Source: Martinezella tropici (GTDB lineage Bacteria > Pseudomonadota > Alphaproteobacteria > Rhizobiales > Rhizobiaceae). From it: 64,000 nt of DNA. This document shows, piece by piece, positions 44,900 through 54,148 of the stretch (positions are counted from its first letter, which is position 1; every line of letters begins with the position of its first letter). Below the pieces are notes generated by a model. The model did no database searches. It saw only the letters and a program-made list of their open reading frames with translations, and was not told where the DNA came from. The stretch spans positions 434,001 to 498,000 of the forward strand of contig NZ_QMKK01000054.1 in assembly GCF_003287875.1 (NCBI RefSeq). Direction: 5' to 3'. The translations under genes were made by a program, and so were the position numbers.

Positions 44900-44956
44900 C
44901 CAATACGCGAATTGGTAATGTCGGCAGCGCCGTGCTCACGACGCTGCCGATTGCTT

Positions 44957-45733
44957 TTATCCCCTGCCGACGAGCGGCATCTTCGTTGCCATGACGGTCA
45001 TGGAAAGAACGTTGGCATCGAGCGGCAGCGTGGCCATGTAGACGACGGCGCGGGCGACATGCTCTGCCGAAATCGTCGGCTCTGCCGCGGTCTCCCCATT
45101 TGCCTGCAAGACGCCGGCGCTCATCCGTGCGGTCATGTCGGTGGCGGCATTGCCGATATCGATCTGGCCGCAGGCGATATCGAAGGGACGGCCGTCGAGC
45201 GCCGTCGATTTTGTAAGGCCTGTAATGGCGTGTTTCGTGGCCGTATAGGGTGCGGAATGCGGCCGTGGCGTCGTTGCCGAGATCGAGCCGTTATTGATGA
45301 TACGACCGCCTTGCGGCGTCTGGGCTTTCATCAGACGGAAAGCCTGCTGCGTGCAGAGGAACGCGCCGGTCAGGTTTGCGCCGACAATAGCATTCCATTG
45401 CTCGAAACTCAGTTCCTCCATCGGCACGGCCGGCAGGCCCGTGCCCGCATTGTTGACCAGAAGGTCGAGGCGGCCATAGCGACCTGCAATGGTGTCGAAA
45501 AGGCTGCGGACCGAATTGGGGTCGCTGACATCGGCCGCCACCGCAAGAAATTCTGCCCCTGTCTCCTTGGAGAGCTCGCGGGCGGATTTTTCGAGAACGT
45601 CCGCACGACGCCCCGAGATGACGATCTTGAAGCCGGCCGAGCCGAGTGCCTTGGCGATAGCGCGACCAATGCCGGTGCCGCCGCCGGTCACCAGTGCGAT
45701 TGCGCTTTGTGCGTTCGATGACGCCTCCGTCAT
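44957..45733 (-). CDS. SDR oxidoreductase in the tetronate operon
   Basis: A 258-residue short-chain dehydrogenase with [14 protein letters not shown] and catalytic YTATK. Its ATG overlaps the stop of denD by four bases, so it is the last gene of the tetronate operon. None of the characterised threonate/erythronate pathways I know needs this extra enzyme; it may feed a related acid sugar or polyol into the pathway. Confidence 0.85.
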   Translation of the reverse strand: MTEASSNAQSAIALVTGGGTGIGRAIAKALGSAGFKIVISGRRADVLEKSARELSKETGAEFLAVAADVSDPNSVRSLFDTIAGRYGRLDLLVNNAGTGLPAVPMEELSFEQWNAIVGANLTGAFLCTQQAFRLMKAQTPQGGRIINNGSISATTPRPHSAPYTATKHAITGLTKSTALDGRPFDIACGQIDIGNAATDMTARMSAGVLQANGETAAEPTISAEHVARAVVYMATLPLDANVLSMTVMATKMPLVGRG

Positions 45734-46716
45734 GCGACCCTCCCGTCCAATTCGTCTTCGATATGTGCCTGCAGGATCTCGTCGAAGCTCTGTTCGGCCT
45801 TGAAGCCGAGGTCGCTCGCGCGCTTGGCGTCGAACTGCGTCGCCCAGCCGGAAACGATGCGCTCGATCACCGGATCAGGCTGACGGCGGATCAGCGCAAC
45901 CGCCTTGTCGCCGCCGACACGGCGCAGCGCATCGATCTCATCGGAAACGAGTGCAGAAAGCCCGGGCATGGTAAGATTGCGCCGCGGCCCGACCTTCGCC
46001 GTATCGAGCGTTGCCGCATGCACAAAGAAACCGACCGCCGCCCGCGGGCTTGCGAACCAGTGGCGCACCGTATCGCTGACGGGCAGAACAGCCTCTTTGC
46101 CGACCAGCGGCTCGCGCAGGATGTTGGAAAAGAAGCCGGAGGCCGCCTTGTTCGGAGTGCCGGGGCGAACGCAGATGGTCGGTAGTCGGATGCCGATGCC
46201 ATCGAAAATGCCGCGACGCGAATAATCGGCAAGCAGGAGTTCCGCGATCGCCTTCTGCGTGCCGTAGCTCGTCAGCGGTGCGGTCAGGAATTCGTCACCG
46301 ATAACCTCGGGGAAGGGGGTGCCGAACACCGCAATGGAAGAGGCGAAGATGACGCGCGGCGTATAGGCGGATTTCAGGCCTTGCTGGCGGATGGCTTCGA
46401 AGAGAGCTCGCGTGCCATCGAGATTGACGGAGTACCCCTTGTCGAAGTCGGCCTCGGCCTCGCCGGAGACGATGGCGGCGAGATGGAAGACCATATCCGG
46501 ACGGTCTTCGATGAGTTTTTCCGTAACACCCGGTGTCGCAAGGTCGATCGTCAAAGCCTTGGACACGGATTGAAGCGCTTCCGGCACCGGCGGCTGGAAA
46601 GCGTCGACCAGCGTCAGGCGATCGATAGCCTTGCCGAGAATCGTCGGTTCGGCGGCGATGCGGTTGACAAGCTTGCGGCCGACCATGCCCGCGGCACCCA
46701 GGATCAAAACATGCAT
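45730..46716 (-). CDS. denD: D-erythronate dehydrogenase-like NAD-dependent epimerase/dehydratase
   Basis: A 328-residue extended-SDR enzyme: [13 protein letters not shown] for NAD binding and YGTQKAIAE as the catalytic Tyr-Lys motif. It matches the DenD type found with OtnI, OtnK and OtnC, which oxidises D-erythronate to 2-oxo-tetronate. GGGAGGAAA precedes the ATG at 46716; further upstream in-frame codons belong to the intergenic space. Assignment relies on context as much as sequence. Confidence 0.85.
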   Translation of the reverse strand: MHVLILGAAGMVGRKLVNRIAAEPTILGKAIDRLTLVDAFQPPVPEALQSVSKALTIDLATPGVTEKLIEDRPDMVFHLAAIVSGEAEADFDKGYSVNLDGTRALFEAIRQQGLKSAYTPRVIFASSIAVFGTPFPEVIGDEFLTAPLTSYGTQKAIAELLLADYSRRGIFDGIGIRLPTICVRPGTPNKAASGFFSNILREPLVGKEAVLPVSDTVRHWFASPRAAVGFFVHAATLDTAKVGPRRNLTMPGLSALVSDEIDALRRVGGDKAVALIRRQPDPVIERIVSGWATQFDAKRASDLGFKAEQSFDEILQAHIEDELDGRVA

Positions 46717-46810
46717 ATCGGATTTTCCTCCCAGTAGACGAGTGTCAGTCTTCGGGATCAGTCCCGAGTGAATAAGTTTGACGGCCGCATCCGGGACGCC
46801 AACCGCCGTT

Positions 46811-47575
46811 TCATCTGTAAGTCTGCAGCCAGGTGAGCCCCGCATTCGTCGTGGTTGCCGGCCGATATTCCGCGCCGATCGGCCTGTCATAACCAAGCAT
46901 TTCCAGGACCTGCAGAATGTGACGATAATCGATCTCTCCGTGATCCGGTTCGCGCCTGTCCGGAACAGCAGCGATCTGGATATGGCCGATTGCTCCCATA
47001 TGCGCTTGCAGCCTATGTGTCAGATCGCCCTGCATGATCTGGAGGTGATAGCAGTCGAACATCAGTTTGAGATTATCAGCGCCCACTTCAACGATGATGT
47101 CCAGCGCCTGATCGGCAGTCTGGAGGAAGTAGCCTGGTGCATCGCGATAGTTGAGCGGCTCGATCAGGATGGTCGCTCCCATCTTGCTGGCGCGTTCGCA
47201 GGCATAGCGCAGATTGGAAATGAAGGTGGCCCGTGCGTCATCGCCGGCGGTCTTGCCTGCCATCACATGCACATTTCGCGCCCCGATGGCGTCTGCATAG
47301 TCGATAGCCTGATCGATGAGCAGGCGGGCTTCTTCCTCGCGTCCCGGGATGGCGGCAAGTCCGTTGTCGCCGGCCGCGACATTGCCGCGGGCAGTATTGA
47401 GGCCGAGCATGGCGAGGCCGGTTTCCTCCAACGCCCGACGCACGGCTTCAGCGGGCGTGTCGTAGGGGTAGTGGCATTCCACGGCGTCGAAGCCGGCGGC
47501 CTTGGCGGCGCGGATGCCGTCGGGAAGGGAAAGCTCCTGCCACAGGAAACCCAGATTGGCGGAAAAGCGTGTCAT
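46811..47575 (-). CDS. otnI: 2-oxo-tetronate isomerase (hydroxypyruvate isomerase family)
   Basis: A 254-residue TIM-barrel isomerase. MTRFSANLGFLWQEL is the usual OtnI/Hyi start; metal and catalytic residues lie in ILIEPLN, MFDCYHLQIMQGD and the C-terminal GAEYRP. It interconverts 2-oxo- and 3-oxo-tetronate. The ATG at 47575 is preferred; one 12 bases upstream overlaps the otnC stop. Confidence 0.88.
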   Translation of the reverse strand: MTRFSANLGFLWQELSLPDGIRAAKAAGFDAVECHYPYDTPAEAVRRALEETGLAMLGLNTARGNVAAGDNGLAAIPGREEEARLLIDQAIDYADAIGARNVHVMAGKTAGDDARATFISNLRYACERASKMGATILIEPLNYRDAPGYFLQTADQALDIIVEVGADNLKLMFDCYHLQIMQGDLTHRLQAHMGAIGHIQIAAVPDRREPDHGEIDYRHILQVLEMLGYDRPIGAEYRPATTTNAGLTWLQTYR

Positions 47576-47577
47576 GT

Positions 47578-48228
47578 TCAGTCCCATTCCACATCATAAG
47601 TGCGGACGAGATCGGCGATTTGCGCATCCGTCAGCAGCGAAGGATTAGCCCCACGGGTCAAGATGGCAAGCTTAGCCGTCTCTTCCAGTTCTTCGATCGC
47701 ATAGATAGCGGCTTCCAGATCCTTGGCCGAAACGACAGGGCCGTGTGCTGCCAGCATCACGGCGCTGCGCTTGCCGGCAAGGCCGCGAATGGCATCGCCC
47801 ATCGCCGGATCGCCCGGCATGAAATAGGGCAACAACTTCACCTTGCCGAGCTTCATGATCGAATAGGCGGTCAACGGCGGCAGCATGTTGTCGGCATCGA
47901 CGCCGGGCAGGATCGAAAGCGCCACCGAGTGGCTGGAATGAAGATGGACGACGGCGCCTGTCTTTTTCGGTCGTGTCTCATAGAAGGCGGCATGCAGCGG
48001 CATCTCCTTCGTTGGCTTGTCCCCGCCGATCAGGCGCCCTTCATCGTCGAAGAGCGAGAGGCGGGCGGGATCGAGGCGTCCGAAGGAGCTGCCCGTCGGC
48101 GTCACCAAAAGCCGTCCGTCGCTGAGCCGCGCCGAAATATTGCCGGAGGAGCCGGCGGTCAGGCCGCGATCGTAAAGCGATTTGGCCATCATGCAGATCT
48201 GTTCGCGCAGCGCGGCTTCCTCGCTCAT
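47578..48228 (-). CDS. otnC: 3-oxo-tetronate 4-phosphate decarboxylase (class II aldolase family)
   Basis: A 216-residue class II aldolase/adducin-fold enzyme. Zinc ligands are in HLHSSHSVAL and LAAHGPVV; the early GLTAGSSGNISARL is the family phosphate-binding motif. OtnC decarboxylates 3-oxo-tetronate 4-phosphate to dihydroxyacetone phosphate. The start at 48228 overlaps the otnK stop (ATGA); earlier in-frame codons lie inside otnK. Confidence 0.9.
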   Translation of the reverse strand: MSEEAALREQICMMAKSLYDRGLTAGSSGNISARLSDGRLLVTPTGSSFGRLDPARLSLFDDEGRLIGGDKPTKEMPLHAAFYETRPKKTGAVVHLHSSHSVALSILPGVDADNMLPPLTAYSIMKLGKVKLLPYFMPGDPAMGDAIRGLAGKRSAVMLAAHGPVVSAKDLEAAIYAIEELEETAKLAILTRGANPSLLTDAQIADLVRTYDVEWD

Positions 48229-49499
48229 GCCGCCCTCAATCCATCGAAAGCGTCTGTAAAGAAGGTTTCCCCGCCGAAATTGCCGGACTTTAGAGCTAGA
48301 GCGACTGTTTCGCCCCCAAGGGTCGTGAAAGTCCAAGGCACGCCGGGTGCTATTTCCGGCCCGATAGTCAAATGCGCCGCCCCGAGCGCCTGCGTGATCG
48401 CGCCGGAGGTCTCGCCGCCGGCAACGACGAAGCGGCGGGTGCCGCCATCGAACGCCGCGCGGGCGATCTCGGAAAGCGCGTTCTCGACGACCTGGCCCGC
48501 CTTGTCCCGCCCCAACCGCTCCTGCGCCTGCCGTACCTCATCGGGTTCGGCGGTCGCGTAAATGAGTTTCGGCGCATCGGGGGACTGTTGACGCAGCCAT
48601 TCCAGCGCAGTACCGGCGCCTTCCTCTGCAAGCACGACCGGATCGAGCTGCAGGCTGGCGACCTTGCCGGCGTAATTGACAACCTGCTTCCGCGTCATGG
48701 CGGAGCAGCTGCCGGATAGGACGATCGAGCCGCCGGCGACCTTCGGCGGCGCCTGTCTATGTTCGGAGAGGCCAACGAGACCCTGCTCCATGTAGAATCG
48801 CGGAAGCTGGCCGGCAATTGCGCTGCCGCCCGTCAGCAGCGGCATGTCGAAGGATGCCGCCGCGATCGTGCGGAGATCGTCGTCGGATACGGCATCGACG
48901 ATCACATGTTGAATGCCGCCGCTGCCGAGTTGCGCCAACTTTGCTCTCAGCGCCGCTGCACCCTTCGAGACGATATTACGGCTGGCAAGGCCGACAGCGC
49001 CATTCACCTGCGGCGTCAGAAGCCGCAAGAGGCTTGAATCGCGCATCGGCGTCAGCGGATGGTCCTTCATCGGACTTTCCGACAGAGGCTGCTCGCCGAC
49101 GAAGAGATGGCCCATGAAGACGCTACGCCCATTTTCCGGAAAGGCAGGACAATAGATTGTCTGGGTCGCACTCGTCTCCGCCAGCAGCATCTCAGCGACC
49201 GGACCGATATTGCCTTCGGCCGTGCTGTCGAATGTCGAGCAATATTTCCAGAAGAAACGGTTTGCTCCCGCTTCCTTCAGCCAATCCAATGCTTGCCGAG
49301 CCTGCTTCACGGCGATCGCGACCGGCGATGTCCGGCATTTCAGGGCGATGACCTCGAAGGCAGCCGTCTCGTTCCGGTCGCGCTTCTCCGGCGGTATGCC
49401 GATCCGCAGCGAAACGGGCAATCCGCTGCGCGCCAGCAGCGCGGCAAGGTCGGTCGCCCCGGTAAAGTCATCCGCGATGCAACCAAGCAGGAGCGCCAT
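48225..49499 (-). CDS. otnK: 3-oxo-tetronate kinase (DUF1537 family)
   Basis: A 424-residue four-carbon acid sugar kinase. N-terminal GCIADDFTGATDLAALLARSG is the substrate-binding DUF1537_N signature, and the C-terminal nucleotide-binding motif is VVAGGETSGAI. It phosphorylates 3-oxo-tetronate. Follows ltnD by 3 bases and overlaps otnC. Confidence 0.92.
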   Translation of the reverse strand: MALLLGCIADDFTGATDLAALLARSGLPVSLRIGIPPEKRDRNETAAFEVIALKCRTSPVAIAVKQARQALDWLKEAGANRFFWKYCSTFDSTAEGNIGPVAEMLLAETSATQTIYCPAFPENGRSVFMGHLFVGEQPLSESPMKDHPLTPMRDSSLLRLLTPQVNGAVGLASRNIVSKGAAALRAKLAQLGSGGIQHVIVDAVSDDDLRTIAAASFDMPLLTGGSAIAGQLPRFYMEQGLVGLSEHRQAPPKVAGGSIVLSGSCSAMTRKQVVNYAGKVASLQLDPVVLAEEGAGTALEWLRQQSPDAPKLIYATAEPDEVRQAQERLGRDKAGQVVENALSEIARAAFDGGTRRFVVAGGETSGAITQALGAAHLTIGPEIAPGVPWTFTTLGGETVALALKSGNFGGETFFTDAFDGLRAA

Positions 49500-49502
49500 G
49501 GT

Positions 49503-50411
49503 CTAACCTTTCACGCCCGGCAGGCTGGCTCCGCTCTTGGCGGCCAGGATTTTTGCGACGGCTGCGTCATCTTCAAGACCGAGACCCGCTTGCGATGCTT
49601 CAACGAAGAGATCGAGCGCCGTTGTTGCAAGCGGGGTGACGGCACCGGCCTTGCCGGCCTCCGAAGTGACGATGCCGAGGTCCTTGACGAAGATATTGAC
49701 CGCCGAGCGCGGCGTGTAATCGCCTGAAACGATGTGCTCGCCGCGGTTCTCGAACATCCAGGACGAGCCGGCGGAAACACGAATCACCTCGTAGAGCGTT
49801 TTCAGATCGATACCTGCCTTGGCGGCAAGCGTCATGGCCTCGGCTGTCGCGGCGATATGCACGCCGGCCAGCAGCTGGTTGATCATCTTGACCTGCGAAC
49901 CGGCGCCTGGGCGATCGCCGAGCCGGAACACCTTGGTCGAAATGGCATCGAGCACCGCGGATGCGCGATCGAAGGCCTCGGGCATGCCGGACGCCATGAC
50001 GGTGATCTCGCCTGCAAGGGCGCGCACGTGACCGCCGGAGACGGGCGCGTCGATGACGAGCATGCCTGCCGCTTCCAGCCTTTCCGCAATGGCTATTGTG
50101 GCGCTCGGGGCCATAGTGGCGCAGAGCAGGAACACCGTCGACGGCCGCGCTGTTTCCAGCGCACCGTTCTGCCCGAAAAGCACGTCCTCGGTCTGCTTGT
50201 TGTTGACGACATAGACGAGGATCACGTCGGCATCTTCCGCCGCCGACGCCGGCGTCGTGCAGGGTGTGCCGCCGTTCTCGGCAAAACAGGCGAGAGCCTC
50301 GCTGCGAAGATCGCAGCCGCGCACGTTAAAGCCAGCTCTCAGAAGCGACAAAGCGGCGCCCCAGCCCATGGACCCCAGACCGATAACGGCGGCCTTCTTC
50401 GTATTCTGCAC
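49503..50411 (-). CDS. ltnD: L-threonate dehydrogenase-like 3-hydroxyisobutyrate dehydrogenase family enzyme
   Basis: A 302-residue beta-hydroxyacid dehydrogenase. NAD motif VIGLGSMGWG, substrate-binding DAPVSGGHVRA, and the catalytic lysine in GAGSQVKMINQLLAG are present. In clusters with otnK, otnC and otnI this enzyme is LtnD, oxidising L-threonate to 2-oxo-tetronate. First gene of the leftward operon, 21 bases from the 38-bp palindrome. Confidence 0.88.
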   Translation of the reverse strand: MQNTKKAAVIGLGSMGWGAALSLLRAGFNVRGCDLRSEALACFAENGGTPCTTPASAAEDADVILVYVVNNKQTEDVLFGQNGALETARPSTVFLLCATMAPSATIAIAERLEAAGMLVIDAPVSGGHVRALAGEITVMASGMPEAFDRASAVLDAISTKVFRLGDRPGAGSQVKMINQLLAGVHIAATAEAMTLAAKAGIDLKTLYEVIRVSAGSSWMFENRGEHIVSGDYTPRSAVNIFVKDLGIVTSEAGKAGAVTPLATTALDLFVEASQAGLGLEDDAAVAKILAAKSGASLPGVKG

Positions 50412-50432
50412 GGCGCTACCTCTGCGATTTTC

Positions 50433-50470
50433 AGCCTATGTTACCGATACCGGTATCGGTAACATAGGCT
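50433..50470. promoter_or_regulatory. perfect 38-bp palindrome, LacI-type operator of the tetronate operon
   Basis: Each arm of 19 bases is the exact reverse complement of the other; the centre is GATACC-GGTATC and the outer arms read AGCCTATGTTACC. It sits between ltnD (leftward) and the LacI gene (rightward), 21 bases before ltnD. The inner 22 bases look like a standard LacI site, and the outer arms double its length. Strong candidate for control of both directions. Confidence 0.8.
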
Positions 50471-50579
50471 CATTTCTCGAGGAATTGTCAATAGGCTCAT
50501 GTTTGCCTTTTCGGCGAAACATTCTATGAAGGAGAGCGGCATTGTGCCAGCCGCATGGTTCATCGAGGGTTGCTTGGGG

Positions 50580-51578
50580 ATGCGCAAACCCACTCTGGAA
50601 GAAGTCGCGACCGAAGCGGGCGTCAGCAAGATGACGGCGTCGCGCGCTTTGCGCGGCGTTGCCGACGTCTCCAGCGAGACGCGCGACAGGGTGATCGAGG
50701 CGGCAACGCGGATGAACTATGTGGGCAACAGGCTGGCACTCTCACTATCTTCTCAGCGCACCAATCTGGTCGCTGTTGTCGTTCCCAGCATGTCGAACAT
50801 TGTTTTCCCGGAGATTCTTGCCGGCATTTCCGCCGGGCTTGATGGTTCCGGCATGCAGGCCGTGTTCGGCATATCCGATTATGACATGGCAAAGGAGCGC
50901 GACATCATCCGCGATATGCTCTCCTGGCAACCCTGTGCCATCATCGTCACCGGCCTGGATCAACCCGAGGAAACGGTGGACTTGCTCCGCCACGCCAATA
51001 TTCCGGTCATCCAGCTCATGGATCTCGATGGTGCGCCGATCGATTTCAATGTCGGGCTGTCGCATGGCGCGGCGGGCGAAGACATGGCCGAAGCGCTCAT
51101 TGCCGCCGGCCGTTGGCGGTTCGGCTATGTCGGCAGCGCGCTGGAAAAGGACCTGCGTGCCGGCAAACGCAAGGCCGGCTTCGAGCGCATATTGCGTACG
51201 CATGGTCTCGATTTCATCGAGCAGCGGATTGACGATGCCTTTTCCTCAATCGCACTGGGAAAGCGGCTGACGATGGCAATGCTCGCGGCTGCGCCCGATA
51301 TCGATTGCATTTATTATTCGAACGACGACATGGCGAGCGGCGGATTGTTCGCCTGTATGCAGCTCGGCATTGAGGTTCCTGGCCAAGTGTTGATTGCCGG
51401 ATTCAATGGGCTGGATCTGGTCGGCTCCCTGCCGGCGCCGATCGCGACCTCCCGCTCGCCAAGGCGCGCCATGGGCGAGATGGCCGCACAGCTGGTTCGC
51501 CACGCTGTCGCCGGCGAGGGCGATATCGGCGAGAAAACCATCGCGTTCAAACCGACGATCACTGGCATCGAGCGCTAG
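50580..51578 (+). CDS. LacI family transcriptional regulator of the tetronate operon
   Basis: A 332-residue LacI/GalR (GntR-like) repressor. The DNA-binding domain is LEEVATEAGVSKMTASRALRG with the hinge NYVGNRLALSLSS, and the effector domain follows. The start at 50580 gives a normal LacI N-terminus; an upstream GTG near 50544 with AAGGAG before it, or the ATG at 50526, would add 12-18 residues. Divergent from ltnD across the palindrome at 50433-50470. Confidence 0.9.
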   Translation: MRKPTLEEVATEAGVSKMTASRALRGVADVSSETRDRVIEAATRMNYVGNRLALSLSSQRTNLVAVVVPSMSNIVFPEILAGISAGLDGSGMQAVFGISDYDMAKERDIIRDMLSWQPCAIIVTGLDQPEETVDLLRHANIPVIQLMDLDGAPIDFNVGLSHGAAGEDMAEALIAAGRWRFGYVGSALEKDLRAGKRKAGFERILRTHGLDFIEQRIDDAFSSIALGKRLTMAMLAAAPDIDCIYYSNDDMASGGLFACMQLGIEVPGQVLIAGFNGLDLVGSLPAPIATSRSPRRAMGEMAAQLVRHAVAGEGDIGEKTIAFKPTITGIER

Positions 51579-51889
51579 GATATCTCCGTCTGGATGACGA
51601 AGCGGGGATATCAGGCCGGGTATTGAGGGCAGCACGGCCTCTTACGTTCAGCAACAAGATTTCCCATAAATTCCATCGTGCAGAAACATTCGGACAGGGG
51701 CGGAGCGAGCTCGTCAGCTAGACAGATATCGGGTTTGCTATCCAGCGAGGTTTCCGAGTGCCGATGCTTTCCATAAATTCGCGGCGATGCGCTGAAAGCC
51801 CGAATTCTGGCGATCGCATCATCATGTGAGCAAGTTGTCATTTCGTAGGCTTGATACTAATTTGGGTAGCATCAGGGGATTGGGGATTC
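51579..51889. other. intergenic region after the LacI gene
   Basis: About 310 bases in which I see no credible gene, strong hairpin or promoter consensus. The upstream control of the small membrane protein at 51890 should lie in its last part. Confidence 0.45.
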
Positions 51890-52246
51890 ATGTACGACGA
51901 TTCGATCCTGCCAACAGAGATTGCCGTTTTGCTTGGTTTGGTCTGCAATATCGGCGCGCCGCTTTTGGCTTTCTGGGCGGCGGGAAAATTACCTCGACTA
52001 CGCCTCTGGTTTCATGCAGCCGCCTTTGTCGCGATCCTGGCCTCGCCGCTGGTGGCCATGAGCCTTGGGCTGCCGGATCTTTTTCCTGAAGAGGAAGACA
52101 GCCCAGGCGCCCATTTTGCTTTCCTGCCGCTGATCATAGAAACGGCCATTATCGTGTTGCTTTATTGTCTCGCCGCCGCAATGCTTCTGTCCCAGTCGGT
52201 TCATTCTGCCATCACCGATTGGCGGGATGGAGATCATACGTCCTGA
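51890..52246 (+). CDS. 118-residue membrane protein of unknown function
   Basis: Three hydrophobic segments (EIAVLLGLVCNIGAPLLAFW; LWFHAAAFVAILASPLVAM; IIETAIIVLLYCLAAAMLL) with an acidic loop (PEEEDSPG) between the second and third. The ATG at 51890 is chosen because of the GGGGATTGGGGATTC upstream and the hydrophobic start soon after. No family recognised. Confidence 0.6.
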   Translation: MYDDSILPTEIAVLLGLVCNIGAPLLAFWAAGKLPRLRLWFHAAAFVAILASPLVAMSLGLPDLFPEEEDSPGAHFAFLPLIIETAIIVLLYCLAAAMLLSQSVHSAITDWRDGDHTS

Positions 52247-52511
52247 CGCGTGGTACGCGAAAATAGGTAGCGGTTTTCGCGAGATTGGCGCGGTTTGGCT
52301 GCAGACTGCTGGCATGAATCTCGAGGACATGGAATTTTGCTGGCTGTCGAGGAAATTGCGAGCGCCTCTGCGCGGCCGTCAATGGCTGGTCCGTCGATAG
52401 TCCCTTGACGTTCGACCCTGTGCTATGATCACGCTCCGGCGGCGTTCAGGCAGAGTTCAGGCGAGCTGGTGTATCTCTGCCTCGTCCATAAGAGAAAATG
52501 GGGTAAGGGAA

Positions 52512-52883
52512 ATGTTGGAACGTTTCGTACGAGTATCGCGCGTCGCCCTGATCGGGCTGGCCGCGTTGCAACTGATGACCTCTGCCGCCTCGGCGCAGTA
52601 CTATGGTGGCGATGACGGCTACGCGCCGCCGCCCTGGCAGCGTGACCAGGGTCGTGATTGGAACCGCCCGCCGCGCGGATGGGACCGCGACCGGGATCGC
52701 GATTGGGACCGTGATCGCGGCTGCAGCCGGCGCGAGCTCATGCGAGCCGCCCGTGCCGAAGGCTTCCGGCGCATCGATTCAATTGACAGCAATGGCCGGC
52801 GTATCGTCGTTCGTGGCTGGAATGATGGCGGCCCGGACCGTATGGTCTTCGCCAATCGGAGCGGCTGCCCGGCTCTCAACTGA
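52512..52883 (+). CDS. secreted Asp/Arg-rich small protein
   Basis: A 123-residue exported protein with a signal peptide (SRVALIGLAALQLMTSAASA, cleavage before QYYGG). The mature part has a Gly/Pro/Trp linker, a run of alternating Asp-Arg and Trp residues, then a small domain with two cysteines (GCSRRELMRAARAEGFRRI ... SGCPALN) that probably form a disulfide. The C-terminal domain resembles short periplasmic proteins common in rhizobia. GGGGTAAGGGAA precedes the ATG. Function unknown. Confidence 0.7.
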   Translation: MLERFVRVSRVALIGLAALQLMTSAASAQYYGGDDGYAPPPWQRDQGRDWNRPPRGWDRDRDRDWDRDRGCSRRELMRAARAEGFRRIDSIDSNGRRIVVRGWNDGGPDRMVFANRSGCPALN

Positions 52884-53018
52884 TAGCCGATATAGCGCAA
52901 GCGGAAGCCGAGTGTGGATCGGCTTCCGCTTACCTTCGCGGCCGCGCATCCTTTCGACTGGCTAAAAAAGGATGCGCCGTTGCCGCTTTAGAGCTTTGTT
53001 GCCGTTTGTCGCGCAGCC

Positions 53019-53462
53019 TTAGGCGGCGGCGAATTTCTTTTTCGCGGGAACAGTGCCGCTGGTCTTGTCGGATATGACTGCCGCTTCGACGCCATCGCTT
53101 TGCGACGTCACGATGAACTGCCAGGATACACCCCAGGGATCTACCACCGGGCTGTGACTATCCTTCGAACTGCCCTTTTCCAGAGCAGCGCGCAAACGAT
53201 CCGCTTCGGCCTTCGTTTCGCATTCGAAGATGATGGAAGAGCAATGCTCCGAGCGATCGAGCGGCCCGGCCTCAAAGCCCATGAAGGAACGGTTGCCGAG
53301 TGTGAAGCCTGCGAATTTCACGCTGCCGGCCGGACCATTCGGATTATCGGTCAGGATATTCGAGATCCACCCGGTTGCCGAATTCGGAATAAGCGTCGCG
53401 TAGAACTCGATCGCCGATTCCATATCACGCCGAAACCAGAGATGTTGCCTGACTTTCATCAC
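53019..53462 (-). CDS. VOC family (PhnB-like) protein
   Basis: A 147-residue vicinal-oxygen-chelate protein of the PhnB/3-demethylubiquinone-methyltransferase-like type: HLWFRRDMESAIEFYATLIPNS, FMGFEAGP, and the C-terminal DPWGVSWQFI. Such proteins fold as paired beta-alpha-beta-beta-beta units; substrate unknown. An Ala/Lys-rich tail of about 15 residues follows. Start may be the first or second of two adjacent ATGs. Confidence 0.82.
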   Translation of the reverse strand: MMKVRQHLWFRRDMESAIEFYATLIPNSATGWISNILTDNPNGPAGSVKFAGFTLGNRSFMGFEAGPLDRSEHCSSIIFECETKAEADRLRAALEKGSSKDSHSPVVDPWGVSWQFIVTSQSDGVEAAVISDKTSGTVPAKKKFAAA

Positions 53463-53542
53463 TATTCGCTTTCTTCAAGTCCCGCCTGGATAGGGCGCCG
53501 CATGAAGGAGGCATGTCTGCCGTATTGATGGGTAGAACTCGT

Positions 53543-53586
53543 GCCGCCGGCGAGCCGCCTTCTTGGTGAGCGGTGTCGCCGGCGGC
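53543..53586. repeat. inverted repeat upstream of the VOC gene
   Basis: GCCGCCGGCGA and TCGCCGGCGGC form a perfect 11-bp stem around a 22-base loop. Lies about 80 bases upstream of the leftward VOC gene. Could be a terminator remnant or a dispersed palindromic unit. Confidence 0.5.
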
Positions 53587-53607
53587 ATGCTGAAGAGTTG
53601 CTGCTGG

Positions 53608-53640
53608 CCGTCCGTGCCCACCCCTGCGGGGCACGGACGG
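53608..53640. terminator. hairpin after the 73-residue gene
   Basis: CCGTCCGTGCCC and GGGCACGGACGG form a perfect 12-bp stem with a 9-base loop, 10 bases past the stop of the leftward gene at 53651. Probable terminator or mRNA-end structure; no T-run. Confidence 0.55.
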
Positions 53641-53650
53641 GTACGCAACA

Positions 53651-53872
53651 CTATTTTTCGGCAACTCTACCAGCGAGAGCCATGACGTAGTCGTCGGCGA
53701 TGTCGGCGAGGGTCAAAGCGACTTCCGGTTCATTCCAGCCGGCAGCAAGCACCATTTGTACGAAATCGCGAAACGCTACTTCCAGAACCTCTTCACGTTC
53801 GACGGCGCGATAGGCGTCGGTGGAAGGATGTTGAGGCTTGCTGATGGTCATTGTCTGGCGGGTCGATACCAT
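53651..53872 (-). CDS. 73-residue conserved-type hypothetical protein
   Basis: A small, acidic, mostly helical protein: REEVLEVAFRDFVQMVLAAG and EPEVALTLADIADDYVMAL. No membrane segment or signal peptide. The ATG at 53872 (MVSTRQTM) is preferred over one 51 bases upstream because of the GGGAAC before it. No family recognised with certainty; protein-like composition and the hairpin after its stop support it. Confidence 0.6.
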   Translation of the reverse strand: MVSTRQTMTISKPQHPSTDAYRAVEREEVLEVAFRDFVQMVLAAGWNEPEVALTLADIADDYVMALAGRVAEK

Positions 53873-54148
53873 TGCTATGTTCCCTAAAGCTTTGCCGTGG
53901 TGGACGGAGGGTACATTCGCCACTCACCAGGGCCTTGGTGTCCAAACGATTATTATGCTTCTTTTCTAATAGGTTACGTGCGACATGTCGTTAGCCGTGC
54001 ATCCTGAAACTTGCAGCAGCGTCCATTTTCGCAATTGCTGAAGTGCGATCCGGCGGCCGAGCGCCGAGATCGCGGAGGCGAACGTATCGCCCGGCGCGCG
54101 AAGCAATCCGCTTTGCGCGCGTTCAAGGGATGTCAAAATCCATCGTCT

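Noticed and set aside
52404-52435. Sigma-70-like promoter (TTGACG and TATGAT) before the secreted Asp/Arg-rich protein
   Set aside because: The spacing between the two hexamers is only 13 bases, too short for a normal promoter.
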